Part shown: positions 56,371-64,000 of the stretch, in pieces
Numbering within the stretch: the stretch's first letter is position 1
How the letters are laid out: every line of letters begins with the position of its first letter
NCBI RefSeq assembly: GCF_036409155.1
Contig: NZ_JAZGLW010000004.1
Location: 248,001-312,000, forward strand
DNA length: 64,000 nucleotides
Direction: 5' to 3'
Source of the DNA: Mycobacterium sp. 050128
GTDB lineage: Bacteria; Actinomycetota; Actinomycetes; Mycobacteriales; Mycobacteriaceae
The notes under the pieces: generated by a model
Seen by the model: only the letters and a program-made list of their open reading frames with translations
What the model was told of the DNA's origin: nothing
Databases searched by the model: none
Position numbers and translations under genes: made by a program

Positions 56371-57447
56371 ATGCACGGGTCCACGTCCGCGGATGGTCTC
56401 GCGTGCGTGGAGCATCTGGTGGATCGGCATCCGAGCGTGTCGCCGCAACGGCTGATCGCCCAATTACGGCCTCCGCCAACGTTCGCCGACGTCAGCTTCG
56501 GGACCTATCGCCCGGATCCGGCGGAACCGAGCCAGGCCGCCGCCCTGGTGGCGTGTCAGGACTTCTGCCGCCAGGCCCAGGAGCGGCGGGCGGGCCGGCG
56601 AAAACTGTTCGGAAAACGAGAGGTGCTGCCCGGCGTCGGCATCTACCTGGACGGCGGATTCGGGGTCGGCAAAACGCATCTGCTGGCCTCGGCCTACTAC
56701 CAACTGCCTGGGTCGGGGCCGGGTGCGCCGGAGCATCCCAAGGCATTCGCGACGTTCGGGGAGCTGACCCAGCTGGCCGGGGTGTTCGGGTTTACCGAAT
56801 GCATCGACCTGCTGGCCGACTACACCGCGGTGTGCATCGACGAGTTCGAACTCGACGATCCGGGCAACACCACACTGATCTCGCGGCTGCTGTCGTCGTT
56901 GGTCGAGCGGGGAGTGTCGGTAGCCGCCACCTCCAACACGCTGCCCGAGCAGCTGGGGGAGGGCCGGTTTGCCGCTCAGGATTTTCTGCGCGAGATCAAC
57001 ACGCTGGCAAGCATTTTCACCACCGTGCGGATCGAGGGCCCGGACTATCGGCACCGCGGCCTGCCGCCGGCGCCGCAGCCTCCGTCCGACGACGAGGTCG
57101 TCGCGCGCGCTGCCGAAGTGACCGGTGCGACACTGGACGACTTCGATTCCCTGTGTGCGCATTTGGCGACCATGCACCCGTCGCGCTACCTGACGCTGAT
57201 CGAGGGAGTGACGGTGGTGTTCCTGACCGGGGTGCACGGCATCGACGACCAGAACGTGGCGCTGCGACTGGTGTCACTGACCGATCGCCTGTACGACGCC
57301 GGCATTCCGGTGGTGGCCTCCGGTGCGAAACTGGACACCGTCTTCAGTGACGAGATGCTGGCCGGTGGGTACCGAAAGAAGTACTTACGGGCTATTTCTC
57401 GGTTGCTGGCGCTGACGGCCGCGGCTACCCAACCTCGCGGATCATGA
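56371..57447 (+). CDS. zapE: AFG1/ZapE-family ATPase
   Basis: A 358-aa P-loop ATPase. Walker A GGFGVGKTHLL, Walker B CIDEFELDD and sensor motif AATSNTLPEQLGEG match ZapE, a division-associated factor in E. coli; its mycobacterial role is untested. TAGAGT (56359-56364) lies 6 nt before the ATG, a leaderless start. Its last 23 bases overlap the opposing GNAT gene. Confidence 0.9.
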   Translation: MHGSTSADGLACVEHLVDRHPSVSPQRLIAQLRPPPTFADVSFGTYRPDPAEPSQAAALVACQDFCRQAQERRAGRRKLFGKREVLPGVGIYLDGGFGVGKTHLLASAYYQLPGSGPGAPEHPKAFATFGELTQLAGVFGFTECIDLLADYTAVCIDEFELDDPGNTTLISRLLSSLVERGVSVAATSNTLPEQLGEGRFAAQDFLREINTLASIFTTVRIEGPDYRHRGLPPAPQPPSDDEVVARAAEVTGATLDDFDSLCAHLATMHPSRYLTLIEGVTVVFLTGVHGIDDQNVALRLVSLTDRLYDAGIPVVASGAKLDTVFSDEMLAGGYRKKYLRAISRLLALTAAATQPRGS

Positions 57448-57973
57448 CGTAGTCGTTTTCCAGGTGATCGCCGACTTGAAACGTCCTTCTGCCGTTGATC
57501 TTAAATCCGCTCTTGGTGTAAAAGCGTTGTGCGCGTTGGTTTGCCTTGCTGACACCCAGCCACACGCAGCGCACGTCCCAGTCGGCTGTGACGGCCAGCG
57601 CGCTTTCCATCAGCGCCGCCGCCGCCCCGCTGCCGTGGTAGTCGGGCAGCACATACAACTTGGATAGCTCTGCGGCAGGGCGGATTTCGACCGCCAGCTG
57701 CACGCCGGGGTGGTCGGAGACGCCGTGAACAAGCATGGCGTAGCCGACAATCCGGTCGTCGCGGCGCGCGGTGAGAACGGCCCGTTGCGGGTCGTTGAGA
57801 TACTCGACGAACCGGGCGGGCGACAGGTTCGCGTCGACGAAGGACGCGATGTTCTCCGGCGTCGCCGTCGGCGGGCATGCCAACGGAAAGGTAAGGGCCG
57901 CAACGTTAGCCAGTTCTATGACGTCGACGGAATCCGTCGCGACACGCTGGACGGCTAGTGTCAGAGGTTCCAC
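57425..57973 (-). CDS. GNAT-family acetyltransferase (Rv2669-like)
   Basis: A 182-aa N-acetyltransferase fold: ELSKLYVLPDYHGSGAAAALM is the acetyl-CoA loop (motif A) and NQRAQRFYTKSGF is motif B. N-terminal helices ENIASFVDANLSPARF are common in this group. Substrate unknown. The GTG at 57973 is the first plausible start and overlaps the upstream gene's end by 13 bp, suggesting coupling. Confidence 0.85.
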   Translation of the reverse strand: MEPLTLAVQRVATDSVDVIELANVAALTFPLACPPTATPENIASFVDANLSPARFVEYLNDPQRAVLTARRDDRIVGYAMLVHGVSDHPGVQLAVEIRPAAELSKLYVLPDYHGSGAAAALMESALAVTADWDVRCVWLGVSKANQRAQRFYTKSGFKINGRRTFQVGDHLENDYVMIREVG

Positions 57974-58479
57974 TGAGCGAGGTGCTTGCCGGTCTTGCGG
58001 TCCAGCAGCACGACGTTGGAGACCGGATCGCGGTAGGCATCCCAATACACCCCGCCGCGCACGACCGCGCCGTTCGGGGCGTTGGTGAGCACGTTGTCCA
58101 AAGCGTCGGGTGCGTCGGAGGCGCGCGGCTTGTAGGCGTCGGCGAACGGAGTCACCCCGTCGAAGCTGAACGCGGTCGCCATGATGAACGGGTTGGGCAC
58201 CTGGATCGCGCGGACCGTCACGTCGGCACGGTTAGGGGTGCTGCCGGGGAAGCTTTTGATCGGAACGCCGCTGCGGGTGTAGCCGAACCCGGGCGGCGGA
58301 TCGCAGGGCGTCACGCTGCTGACGGTGACGTCGGCGATGTAGGTGCCGGTGTCTACCCGCAGGGTGTCGCCGATGTGACCGATCGGCGCGTCCTGCGCCG
58401 ACGCACGCCCAGCGGCAACGCCGGCCGTGCTCGCGGCGGCGATGAGCAAGGTCGACAGGACGATCAGCCAGCGGCGCAT
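57961..58479 (-). CDS. Secreted MPT63-like (DUF1942) protein (Rv2668-like)
   Basis: A 172-aa exported protein. Signal peptide MRRWLIVLSTLLIAAASTAG and a likely A-x-A site (ASAQD) are followed by a beta-sandwich domain typical of MPT63/DUF1942 (VDTGTYIADVTVSSV, FDGVTPFADAY). An ATG six codons upstream (58497) is possible. Function unknown; MPT63 is an abundant secreted antigen. This is the last gene of the conserved block. Confidence 0.85.
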   Translation of the reverse strand: MRRWLIVLSTLLIAAASTAGVAAGRASAQDAPIGHIGDTLRVDTGTYIADVTVSSVTPCDPPPGFGYTRSGVPIKSFPGSTPNRADVTVRAIQVPNPFIMATAFSFDGVTPFADAYKPRASDAPDALDNVLTNAPNGAVVRGGVYWDAYRDPVSNVVLLDRKTGKHLAQWNL

Positions 58480-58714
58480 CTTCGAATAATTGCACATCGG
58501 CGCCGCCCGGCGGGAGGGGTCGCGGCGTCCGGTCAGCCGTCTTGACCAGCCGCTCGGGTCGGTCGCGGCGGCCCGTTAATCGCCGTCGCGCGGCTCGAGC
58601 GCGGCAAACAGGTCCCGGCGAAAGTGTCAACCGCGGGTTGACGATCTGGAGGCCCGGAATCCCTGCCCGCGGTGGGATGCGAATTCGCCGCTGGTCTGCG
58701 ACGATCATGAGGTT

Positions 58715-59041
58715 ATGAGACGCCTCCTGTTGCTGGTAAGCGCCGTCGCCATGGTCGGCACCGCCGCCCCGGCGTACGCCGACGCCATGGATGACCAATT
58801 CCTCGCCGCGCTGACGGCGTCCGGCGTCACCTTCCCGGACCCGGGCCGGGCGATCGCGGCGGGCAAGTGGGTGTGCCAGGCGGTCGGCCAGGGCACGCAG
58901 ATGGTCGACGTCGTCAAGACCGTGGAAGACCGTAACCCCGGGCTGCGCGAGGAGAACGCGGCGAAGTTCGCGGCGATTGCGGCCACGGCCTATTGCCCCG
59001 GATCGCTGCCGCACACCACCTCGACCGCCGCTCCGCAATAA
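58715..59041 (+). CDS. DUF732 secreted protein (copy 1)
   Basis: A 108-aa exported protein. Signal peptide to about residue 22 (AYA-D), then the DUF732 domain with DDQFLAAL, GVTFPDPGRAIAAGKWVCQAV and AYCP; the two Cys probably form a disulfide. These are small mycobacterial cell-surface or secreted proteins without known function. GAGG is close to the ATG. Paralogue at 59751. Confidence 0.85.
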   Translation: MRRLLLLVSAVAMVGTAAPAYADAMDDQFLAALTASGVTFPDPGRAIAAGKWVCQAVGQGTQMVDVVKTVEDRNPGLREENAAKFAAIAATAYCPGSLPHTTSTAAPQ

Positions 59042-59048
59042 CGACGCG

Positions 59049-59660
59049 CTAGTTGTCCTCTTCGGAGGGCTCGGCCGTGGGCAGCGCTGCGCGACCCCGG
59101 CCGGGTGCCCGGCCCAGTTCCAGCGGCCCCAGCCCGGCCACGGCGCGTGGGGGAGTCGTCGGGCTGCGGCGCCTGCGCCAATGGCCGGCGCGTGAGACGC
59201 GAAAATCGGCCGCCCATCTCCACTCGTAGGTTTGCGCCGTGCCCAGGTTCGACGCCAGGGCGGCCATCCGCAGGTCGGCGTTCTCGGTCGAAATCCAAGA
59301 GGCGATGACCCAGACATTGTCGAGCTCGTCTTCGGAAATCTCGAAACCCCAAGACATTTCGGCGTCCTCGCAGCCCATCGACGGACGCGTCTCGGGCTTG
59401 GGCGTCGACACCTCGAACGCCTTGCCGTCTGCTTCTAGATCCAGGCCCACCTCATAGCGCACGGTGGGTCCGACCATACGCAGGCTCACTTGCAGACGGG
59501 CGACGTTCCTTCGGCGCGGGGTGAGCCGATCGACCACCAGCACGACGCCCTTGGCCCCCGACCTTCGACGGCGGGCCCGCAGTTGCTTCCACGTGAAAAA
59601 CAGTCCGACCACGGCGATGATGCCGATAAAGACATCGAGAACAATCAAGATGGCAGCCAC
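59049..59660 (-). CDS. Membrane-anchored protein of unknown function
   Basis: A 203-aa protein with one N-terminal helix (ILIVLDVFIGIIAVVGLFFTW), a basic stop-transfer (RARRRRSGAK) and a cytosolic domain with mixed strands (VRYEVGLDLEADGK, WVIASWISTENADLRM). The last 45 residues are Arg/Pro-rich. I recognise no family. GTG start. It lies between the two DUF732 genes, on the other strand. Confidence 0.6.
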   Translation of the reverse strand: MAAILIVLDVFIGIIAVVGLFFTWKQLRARRRRSGAKGVVLVVDRLTPRRRNVARLQVSLRMVGPTVRYEVGLDLEADGKAFEVSTPKPETRPSMGCEDAEMSWGFEISEDELDNVWVIASWISTENADLRMAALASNLGTAQTYEWRWAADFRVSRAGHWRRRRSPTTPPRAVAGLGPLELGRAPGRGRAALPTAEPSEEDN

Positions 59661-59750
59661 GTCGTCCTAGCCAACACCATCCGCCCGCGGCTCGCCCGGC
59701 CAACTAGGCGGGATGCGTGTTTTCAGCAACTCTGGGAGAATTCGGAAGTT

Positions 59751-60119
59751 ATGAGACGTCTCGTGATGCTGCTCAGCTTCGCTTTCACGATTGTCCTGGC
59801 GGTTCCGGCGCACGCCGACCCCAGCCCGAGTCCCAGCCCCGAACCGGATCCGGCCGCCGATGCCAACTTCCTCAAGGAGCTCAAAGACGCCGGGCTCACC
59901 TTCCAGGACCCGGCTGCCGCGATATCGGCCGGTAAGACGGTGTGCGCACTCGTGGACTCGGGACATACCGACCAGGAAATCGTCAACAACCTTCAGCTGC
60001 GCAATCCGGGATTCGCCGAGAACGGCGCGGCCAAGTTCACGGCCATCGCGGCCGGCTCGTATTGCCCGCATTACCTGACCGGTGAGGGGCGCGGACCCAA
60101 GCCTGACGGTGCTCCGTAA
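59751..60119 (+). CDS. DUF732 secreted protein (copy 2)
   Basis: A 122-aa exported protein like the one at 58715: signal peptide ending AHA-D, a PSPSPSPEPDP linker, then DANFLKEL, GLTFQDPAAAISAGKTVCALV and SYCP. The ATG at 59751 gives the signal peptide; the frame is open far upstream without coding character. The pair suggests local duplication. Confidence 0.85.
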   Translation: MRRLVMLLSFAFTIVLAVPAHADPSPSPSPEPDPAADANFLKELKDAGLTFQDPAAAISAGKTVCALVDSGHTDQEIVNNLQLRNPGFAENGAAKFTAIAAGSYCPHYLTGEGRGPKPDGAP

Positions 60120-60153
60120 CTAGCGCCGGCTAAGCCGCAATACGCTGTGGGCC

Positions 60154-61086
60154 ATGCCCGTTGATCCGGGCCCGCTGACATGGGGCGCCCTGGTCCAGAC
60201 CTGGTGTCTGGATCCCACCTCCGCGATCGCGATCGTGTTGGTCGCCGGCACATATGCGTGGTGTTACCGGAATGCCCGCGGCGGTACCCGGTCCGTCGCG
60301 CAGGCCGGCTGCTTCGGCGTCGGCATTGCTCTGTGGGTCCTGGCGACCGTCAGCGCGATCGGCAGCTACGCCTACGTCCTGTTCTGGATGCGCGCGCTGC
60401 AGGTACTGCTGTTGCTGTATGTGGTGCCGTTCTTTCTCGCGCAAGGCAAACCGATCACGGTCCTGCGTGACGCGGCGGGGCCGGGCGTCCGCGAGCGCAT
60501 CGACCGGCTGCTGGGCACGCGGTGGGCTCGAGTGCTGGTGCACCCGTTGACGACCTCGCTGGCGATGCTGGCCACCCCGTGGCTGCTCTACCTGACGCCC
60601 TGGTACACCGCGGCCCTGCAAAACCAATGGATCGGCGCGCCCACTCGAATAGTCTTGGTAATCATAGGATTTGGTTACTTCTACGCCCGGCTGCAGGCGG
60701 ATCCCGTGCCGCGCAGGTACCCGCAACTGATCTCGTTGCTGATCTCGGTCGGCGAGACCCTGGGCGACGGACTGCTGGGGCTGGTGATCTGGCAGGGCTC
60801 GTTGATCGCGGCGGCGTACTACTCGGCGCTGCATCGCTCGTGGGGGCCGGATCAGCGGCTCGACCAGACCATCGGTGCGGGCGTGCTGTGGATTCTCGGC
60901 GACGTGGTCGGGTTGCCGTTTGTGCTGCTGTTGATGCGGGCGTTGTCACGCGACGAACGCGCGCAGGCCGTCCAGGTCGATGCCGAGCTGGACCGAACCG
61001 AGGCCGTCGAGAGCGAACGGGCCGCTGCCTCGGGGCTGTGGTGGGAGAACGACCCGCAAATGCGCGACCGGTTCCGCCGGGGCTGA
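60154..61086 (+). CDS. CtaG-like (caa3-type) cytochrome c oxidase assembly protein
   Basis: A 310-aa membrane protein with about seven helices, matching the caa3_CtaG family seen in actinobacteria, often linked to copper delivery or oxidase assembly. Family patterns include LFWMRALQVLLLLYVVPFFLA and HPLTTSLAMLATPWLLYLTP. TACGCT (60141-60146) lies 7 nt before the ATG, indicating a leaderless mRNA. No oxidase gene is nearby. Confidence 0.82.
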   Translation: MPVDPGPLTWGALVQTWCLDPTSAIAIVLVAGTYAWCYRNARGGTRSVAQAGCFGVGIALWVLATVSAIGSYAYVLFWMRALQVLLLLYVVPFFLAQGKPITVLRDAAGPGVRERIDRLLGTRWARVLVHPLTTSLAMLATPWLLYLTPWYTAALQNQWIGAPTRIVLVIIGFGYFYARLQADPVPRRYPQLISLLISVGETLGDGLLGLVIWQGSLIAAAYYSALHRSWGPDQRLDQTIGAGVLWILGDVVGLPFVLLLMRALSRDERAQAVQVDAELDRTEAVESERAAASGLWWENDPQMRDRFRRG

Positions 61087-61276
61087 GCGGGCCGCAAGCC
61101 GTCGAGCGTCCTTCACACTCCCGCAATGTCGCCGACGGCTTCGCGGTAGCGCTGCGCGCCGGGGTGTGGTTTGTTAATCGGGAAACTATTTAAGGTGATT
61201 CATTTTCCGTTCACCCAGGATCCGCTATGTTGCGCGAGACGCTAGCAAATCGGGACGACAGTCAAGGGAGCCAATC

Positions 61277-61930
61277 GTGAAGAAGCTATCGGTGGCGGCA
61301 GCTGGTCTGGCGGCAACCACTTTGGTGGTCGGCGTAGCGGTTACGGGGTGTGGCAGCGACAAGTCCTCCAGTCCCTCGTCGTCGTCGAAATCGTCGACGA
61401 CGAGTTCGTCCGCGGCGTCCTCGTCGTCGGCGGCTCCGGCGTCGACCAGCGCTGCCGCGCAGCCGTCGGACTACAGCAACCTGCTGATCAAGGCCACCGA
61501 CATCGTGGTGCCGGGTGACAGTTTCACCGGGCCCAAAACACGCCAACTGACCGACCCGGCGCCGGGCATCGAGGGTGTGTTCACCAACCAGGCCGGTTCG
61601 CGTAGCATCGTCGACTCGCTGCTGGTGTACCCGGACCCCGGTGCGGCCGACAAGGACCGCGACTCGCTCACCAAGTCCTACACCGACCCGCAGAACGGCG
61701 CCATCAAGGGCGGAACGCCGGCGCCGGCCGACGTGGGCGTCGGCGGCACGATCATCTCGGGGCCCTCGGCCGACGGCAGTAAGGCGAAGACGTCGGTGAT
61801 CTTCGGCGAAGGCAAGGTCGTCGCGCTCATCGAGTTCGAGGGCGCATCGAATGACCCGGTGCCACCGGAGATCGTGCTCGACGTGGCGCGCAAGCAGGAC
61901 GCGGCCATCAAGGCCGGGCTGCCCGGCTAG
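61277..61930 (+). CDS. Lipoprotein with Ser/Ala-rich linker
   Basis: A 217-aa mycobacterial lipoprotein. Signal peptide with lipobox VTGC (Cys25), a ~35-residue serine-rich linker, then a globular domain (LLIKATDIVVPGDSF...VALIEFEG). I recognise the general type but not a named member. GTG start with AAGGGAG 6 nt upstream. The ~190-bp region before it is AT-rich with a TATGTT box near 61228. Confidence 0.78.
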   Translation: MKKLSVAAAGLAATTLVVGVAVTGCGSDKSSSPSSSSKSSTTSSSAASSSSAAPASTSAAAQPSDYSNLLIKATDIVVPGDSFTGPKTRQLTDPAPGIEGVFTNQAGSRSIVDSLLVYPDPGAADKDRDSLTKSYTDPQNGAIKGGTPAPADVGVGGTIISGPSADGSKAKTSVIFGEGKVVALIEFEGASNDPVPPEIVLDVARKQDAAIKAGLPG

Positions 61931-61935
61931 ACAAC

Positions 61936-61962
61936 GACATGCGCGGCAGTGCGGCGCATGTC
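61936..61962. terminator. Bidirectional terminator-like hairpin
   Basis: Perfect 9-bp arms GACATGCGC and GCGCATGTC with a 9-nt loop lie exactly between the convergent stops of the lipoprotein and the cation transporter. No T-tract on either side. Confidence 0.6.
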
Positions 61963-61965
61963 AGA

Positions 61966-62673
61966 TCAGCAGCAATGCTCGCCGCGCCAGGCCGTGCGGC
62001 CCTCGCGCACTGCCACGGCCGCGATCACCAATGCCACCACCGGATCTGCCCACGCCCAGCCGAACAGGTAGTTCAGCAGCAGGCCGACCAGCAGCACGCC
62101 GGATAGGTAGGTGCACAGCAGGGTCTGGTTGGAATCGGCGACCGCGCTGGCCGAACCCAGCTCGCGGCCGGCGCGGCGCTGCGCGTAGGACAGCAGTGGC
62201 ATGACCACCAGCGACACGGCCGCCAAAACGATTCCGGCAGTGGATGTTCCAGCGGTCTGGCCGCCGGCCAGGGACCGGATGGATTCGGCCGTCACGTAAA
62301 TCGCCAAGGCGAAGAATGACAGCGCGATGACCCGCAATGCCGCGCGTTCTCGGGTCTCGGGGTCGTGTCCGGAGAATTGCCAGTAGACCGCCGCGGCCGA
62401 GGAGACCTCGATCACCGAGTCCAGTCCGAACCCGATCAACGCGGCCGACGACGCCACCGCCCCGGCCGAGAGCGCGACGATCGCCTCGATGATGTTGTAG
62501 GTGATCGTCGCCGAGACCAGCAGCCGCACCCGTCGCGACAGCACGGCACGCCGTTGCGGCGCAACAAGGTTCGTGGTCTCGGTGCCGCAGCACCCGTCAT
62601 TGCAGCAGTCGGTCTCCGGTGCCGACCGCGGCAACACGGGGCCGACCTGGTTCGGGGCATCCCCGTCGATCAT
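61966..62673 (-). CDS. Cation diffusion facilitator-like transporter
   Basis: A 235-aa membrane protein with about six helices and the CDF first-helix pattern (NIIEAIVALSAGAVASSAALIGFGLDS). The N-terminus has a Cys cluster (DCCNDGCCG) and the C-terminus ends HCC, likely soft-metal ligands. It lacks a full cytoplasmic CDF C-terminal domain. Start ATG overlaps the cmtR stop by 4 nt, so it is coupled to the sensor; probably exports Cd2+, Pb2+ or Zn2+. Confidence 0.85.
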   Translation of the reverse strand: MIDGDAPNQVGPVLPRSAPETDCCNDGCCGTETTNLVAPQRRAVLSRRVRLLVSATITYNIIEAIVALSAGAVASSAALIGFGLDSVIEVSSAAAVYWQFSGHDPETRERAALRVIALSFFALAIYVTAESIRSLAGGQTAGTSTAGIVLAAVSLVVMPLLSYAQRRAGRELGSASAVADSNQTLLCTYLSGVLLVGLLLNYLFGWAWADPVVALVIAAVAVREGRTAWRGEHCC

Positions 62674-63017
62674 CGCGCCGCACCCGTCTTGCCGGCGGCG
62701 GGTTCGGTTAGGCACGGCTGATCGGTGTCGACGGCGAGCACCACCTGAACCAGCTCGCTCAGCGCTCGGGCCAGGTGCGCGTCGGCCAACGCGTAGCGGA
62801 CCTGCCGTCCCTCGTAGCTGGCTACCACCAAGCCGCAACCACGTAGGCACGACAGGTGATTGGACACGTTCGACCGGGTCAGGCCAAGCTGGGACGCCAA
62901 TTCGCCCGGGTAGCGCACGCCGTCGAGCAACGCCACCAGAATTCGGCATCGCGTCGGATCCGCCAGCGCCCGCCCCAACCGGGCCAGCGCCGATTCCCGC
63001 GCTTCACACGTCAGCAT
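62670..63017 (-). CDS. cmtR: ArsR/SmtB-family cadmium/lead sensor CmtR
   Basis: A 115-aa winged-helix repressor very similar to M. tuberculosis CmtR (Rv1994c). The metal ligands C57, C61 and C102 are at identical positions, as is C4. HTH segment LGLTRSNVSNHLSCLRGCG. A -10 TATTAT (63025-63030, minus) lies 7 nt before the ATG, and an operator-like palindrome overlaps it, so it probably represses itself and the transporter. In M. tuberculosis its partner is a P-type ATPase. Confidence 0.93.
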   Translation of the reverse strand: MLTCEARESALARLGRALADPTRCRILVALLDGVRYPGELASQLGLTRSNVSNHLSCLRGCGLVVASYEGRQVRYALADAHLARALSELVQVVLAVDTDQPCLTEPAAGKTGAAR

Positions 63018-63026
63018 TCGCAGAAT

Positions 63027-63046
63027 AATACAGCCGTGACTGTATT
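63027..63046. promoter_or_regulatory. Operator-like palindrome of the cmtR operon
   Basis: Perfect 7-bp arms AATACAG and CTGTATT around 6 nt, overlapping the cmtR -10. Size and AT-content suit an ArsR/SmtB dimer. Confidence 0.65.
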
Positions 63047-63050
63047 GTTG

Positions 63051-64000
63051 CTAGGGCCCCGCGCGGGCGGCCTCTTCCAGGAGATCGGCCGCGCAGCCGA
63101 CGCTTTCGGCCGGCGTGGCCATCAGGGCCGCAATCGCACGGGCGCGGGTGGTGTACTCCGGAGCCAGGATGCAGCGCAGTGCCGCGACCAGCGAATCCAG
63201 CGTGGTCGTCCGAAATTCGCCGCCGGAGCCGACTTTCAGCCGTTGCACGGTCTCGGCCCAGACCTGTTGATCGTCGACCCCGAGTCCGAGGATCAACGCC
63301 GGGATTCCGGCCCGCATGCCCGCTGCCGTGGTGCCGGCGCCGCCGTGGTGCACGACCGCGCGGCACGCCGGGAATACGGTCGCATGGTTCACCTCGCCGA
63401 CGACTTTGACGTGGTCGAAGTGCGCAGCGACGGTGAAGTCATTGGGGCCGGAGCAAATCAGTGCCCGCTCGCCCAGCTGTGCGCAGGCCTCGGTGATCAC
63501 CGAGACCGTGTCGGCCGAGGCGACCCGCACGCCGCTGCCGAAGCCGAAGTAGATCGGCGGCGTCCCGGCCTCGATCCACGCCAACGCCTCGCCGTCGGCA
63601 TCCGCCGGCAACTCCAAAGTCAGGGAGCCGACGAATGGACGACGCAGACCCTGTTGGGCCCAGTGCGCGGCCAGCCCGGGGAAACAGAGCCTGTCATAGG
63701 CCTGGATCTCCAGCGCGTTCGATCCGGGTGCCTGCGCCAGGCCCAGTTCGGCGCGCTGGGCGTCTTCGGCCTCGGCGGCCAGGCCGGCCAGCATGTCATT
63801 GGTCCCCGCCGCGCCGTCCGGGAAGAAGTGCAGCGCGGCCCGCGGAATGCCGTGGTAGTGCGCGACGTTAGCGGCCAGTCCCTGCTCGCTCTTGCCCGTC
63901 AGCACCAGGTCGGCGCCGTTCGCGAGCTCCAGCAGCGACGCGCCCCACTGCGCCCAGGCCGCGCGGATCTGATCCGTGACCGCGGCCATCATGAGGACCG
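63051..64000 (-). CDS. UDP-glycosyltransferase (MGT/GT1 type), 5' end outside window
   Basis: The last ~316 codons of a GT1-family glycosyltransferase. The C-terminal domain has the nucleotide-sugar signature HHGGAGTTAAGMRAGIP and the following DDQQVWAE, and a PIYFGFGSGV strand-loop. Mycobacterial relatives glycosylate lipids such as glycopeptidolipids. The frame is open to the window edge, so the N-terminal acceptor domain is missing here. Confidence 0.85.
   Translation of the reverse strand, partial: VLMMAAVTDQIRAAWAQWGASLLELANGADLVLTGKSEQGLAANVAHYHGIPRAALHFFPDGAAGTNDMLAGLAAEAEDAQRAELGLAQAPGSNALEIQAYDRLCFPGLAAHWAQQGLRRPFVGSLTLELPADADGEALAWIEAGTPPIYFGFGSGVRVASADTVSVITEACAQLGERALICSGPNDFTVAAHFDHVKVVGEVNHATVFPACRAVVHHGGAGTTAAGMRAGIPALILGLGVDDQQVWAETVQRLKVGSGGEFRTTTLDSLVAALRCILAPEYTTRARAIAALMATPAESVGCAADLLEEAARAGP

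Overview
The window is GC-rich, densely coded chromosomal DNA from a mycobacterium, most likely a slow-growing non-tuberculous species. The evidence is gene content and order. It carries hflX, fadE20, lexA/chiZ, nrdR, sthA, ideR, sigB, sigA, ppgK, suhB, cei, dut, ceoBC, dxs, an RNase D, echA15, hemE-hemY-hemQ, msrB, aftC, ribD and zapE. From memory of the reference genome, this is the M. tuberculosis block from about Rv2725c to Rv2668, read in reverse. Mycobacterial traits include an IdeR with all its metal ligands, a GTG-started SigA with a long charged N-terminus, many leaderless TANNNT-N6-8-ATG/GTG starts, and PafBC and LexA sites at the lexA/chiZ locus. No rRNA, tRNA, CRISPR array, transposase or phage gene was recognised.

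Layout. 0-9 kb: hflX, a zinc-ribbon/cyclase/ATPase regulator not expected here, fadE20, and a large LGFP-repeat membrane protein; the terC-like gene expected here is absent. 9-18 kb: the SOS region (lexA, chiZ), nrdR with a nitrobindin-like gene, phzF, a hydrolase, a PAC2 protein, an extra secreted serine protease, sthA and a DUF4192 gene. 18-26 kb: ideR, sigB, small zinc-binding proteins, YihY, DUF952, a frameshifted ridA, a DUF4436 membrane protein, sigA and ppgK. 26-32 kb: suhB, cei, DUF4193, DUF3093, dut, DUF3710, a hydrolase, an OB-fold protein and DUF3159. 32-38.6 kb: an apparent cation island with ceoC, ceoB, an APC permease and a CPA antiporter; the ABC exporter and ars genes expected before dxs are missing. 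38.6-46.5 kb: dxs, then an inserted ESX-1-associated cluster (espL-like facing an espA-espC-espD-like operon), then RNase D, DUF3000 and echA15. 46.5-58.5 kb: haem genes, a methyltransferase, an inserted amidohydrolase bracketed by a repeat, msrB, aftC, an alpha/beta-hydrolase with a lost serine, ribD, zapE, a GNAT protein and an MPT63-like protein. 58.7-64 kb: synteny ends; two DUF732 proteins, a CtaG-like protein, a lipoprotein, a cmtR-CDF metal operon, and a glycosyltransferase cut by the window edge.

The most interesting region is 40.6-43.6 kb, a compact second copy of the espACD module with an EspL paralogue, far from any ESX core genes seen here. Other points of interest are a divergent DUF3093/dut promoter whose -10 boxes share two bases, two short leaderless ORFs overlapping downstream starts by GTGA, repeats flanking the amidohydrolase, two MIRU-like elements, and possible single-base deletions in ridA and at the dut start. 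All gene identities rest on protein motifs and remembered orthologues; no database search was run.
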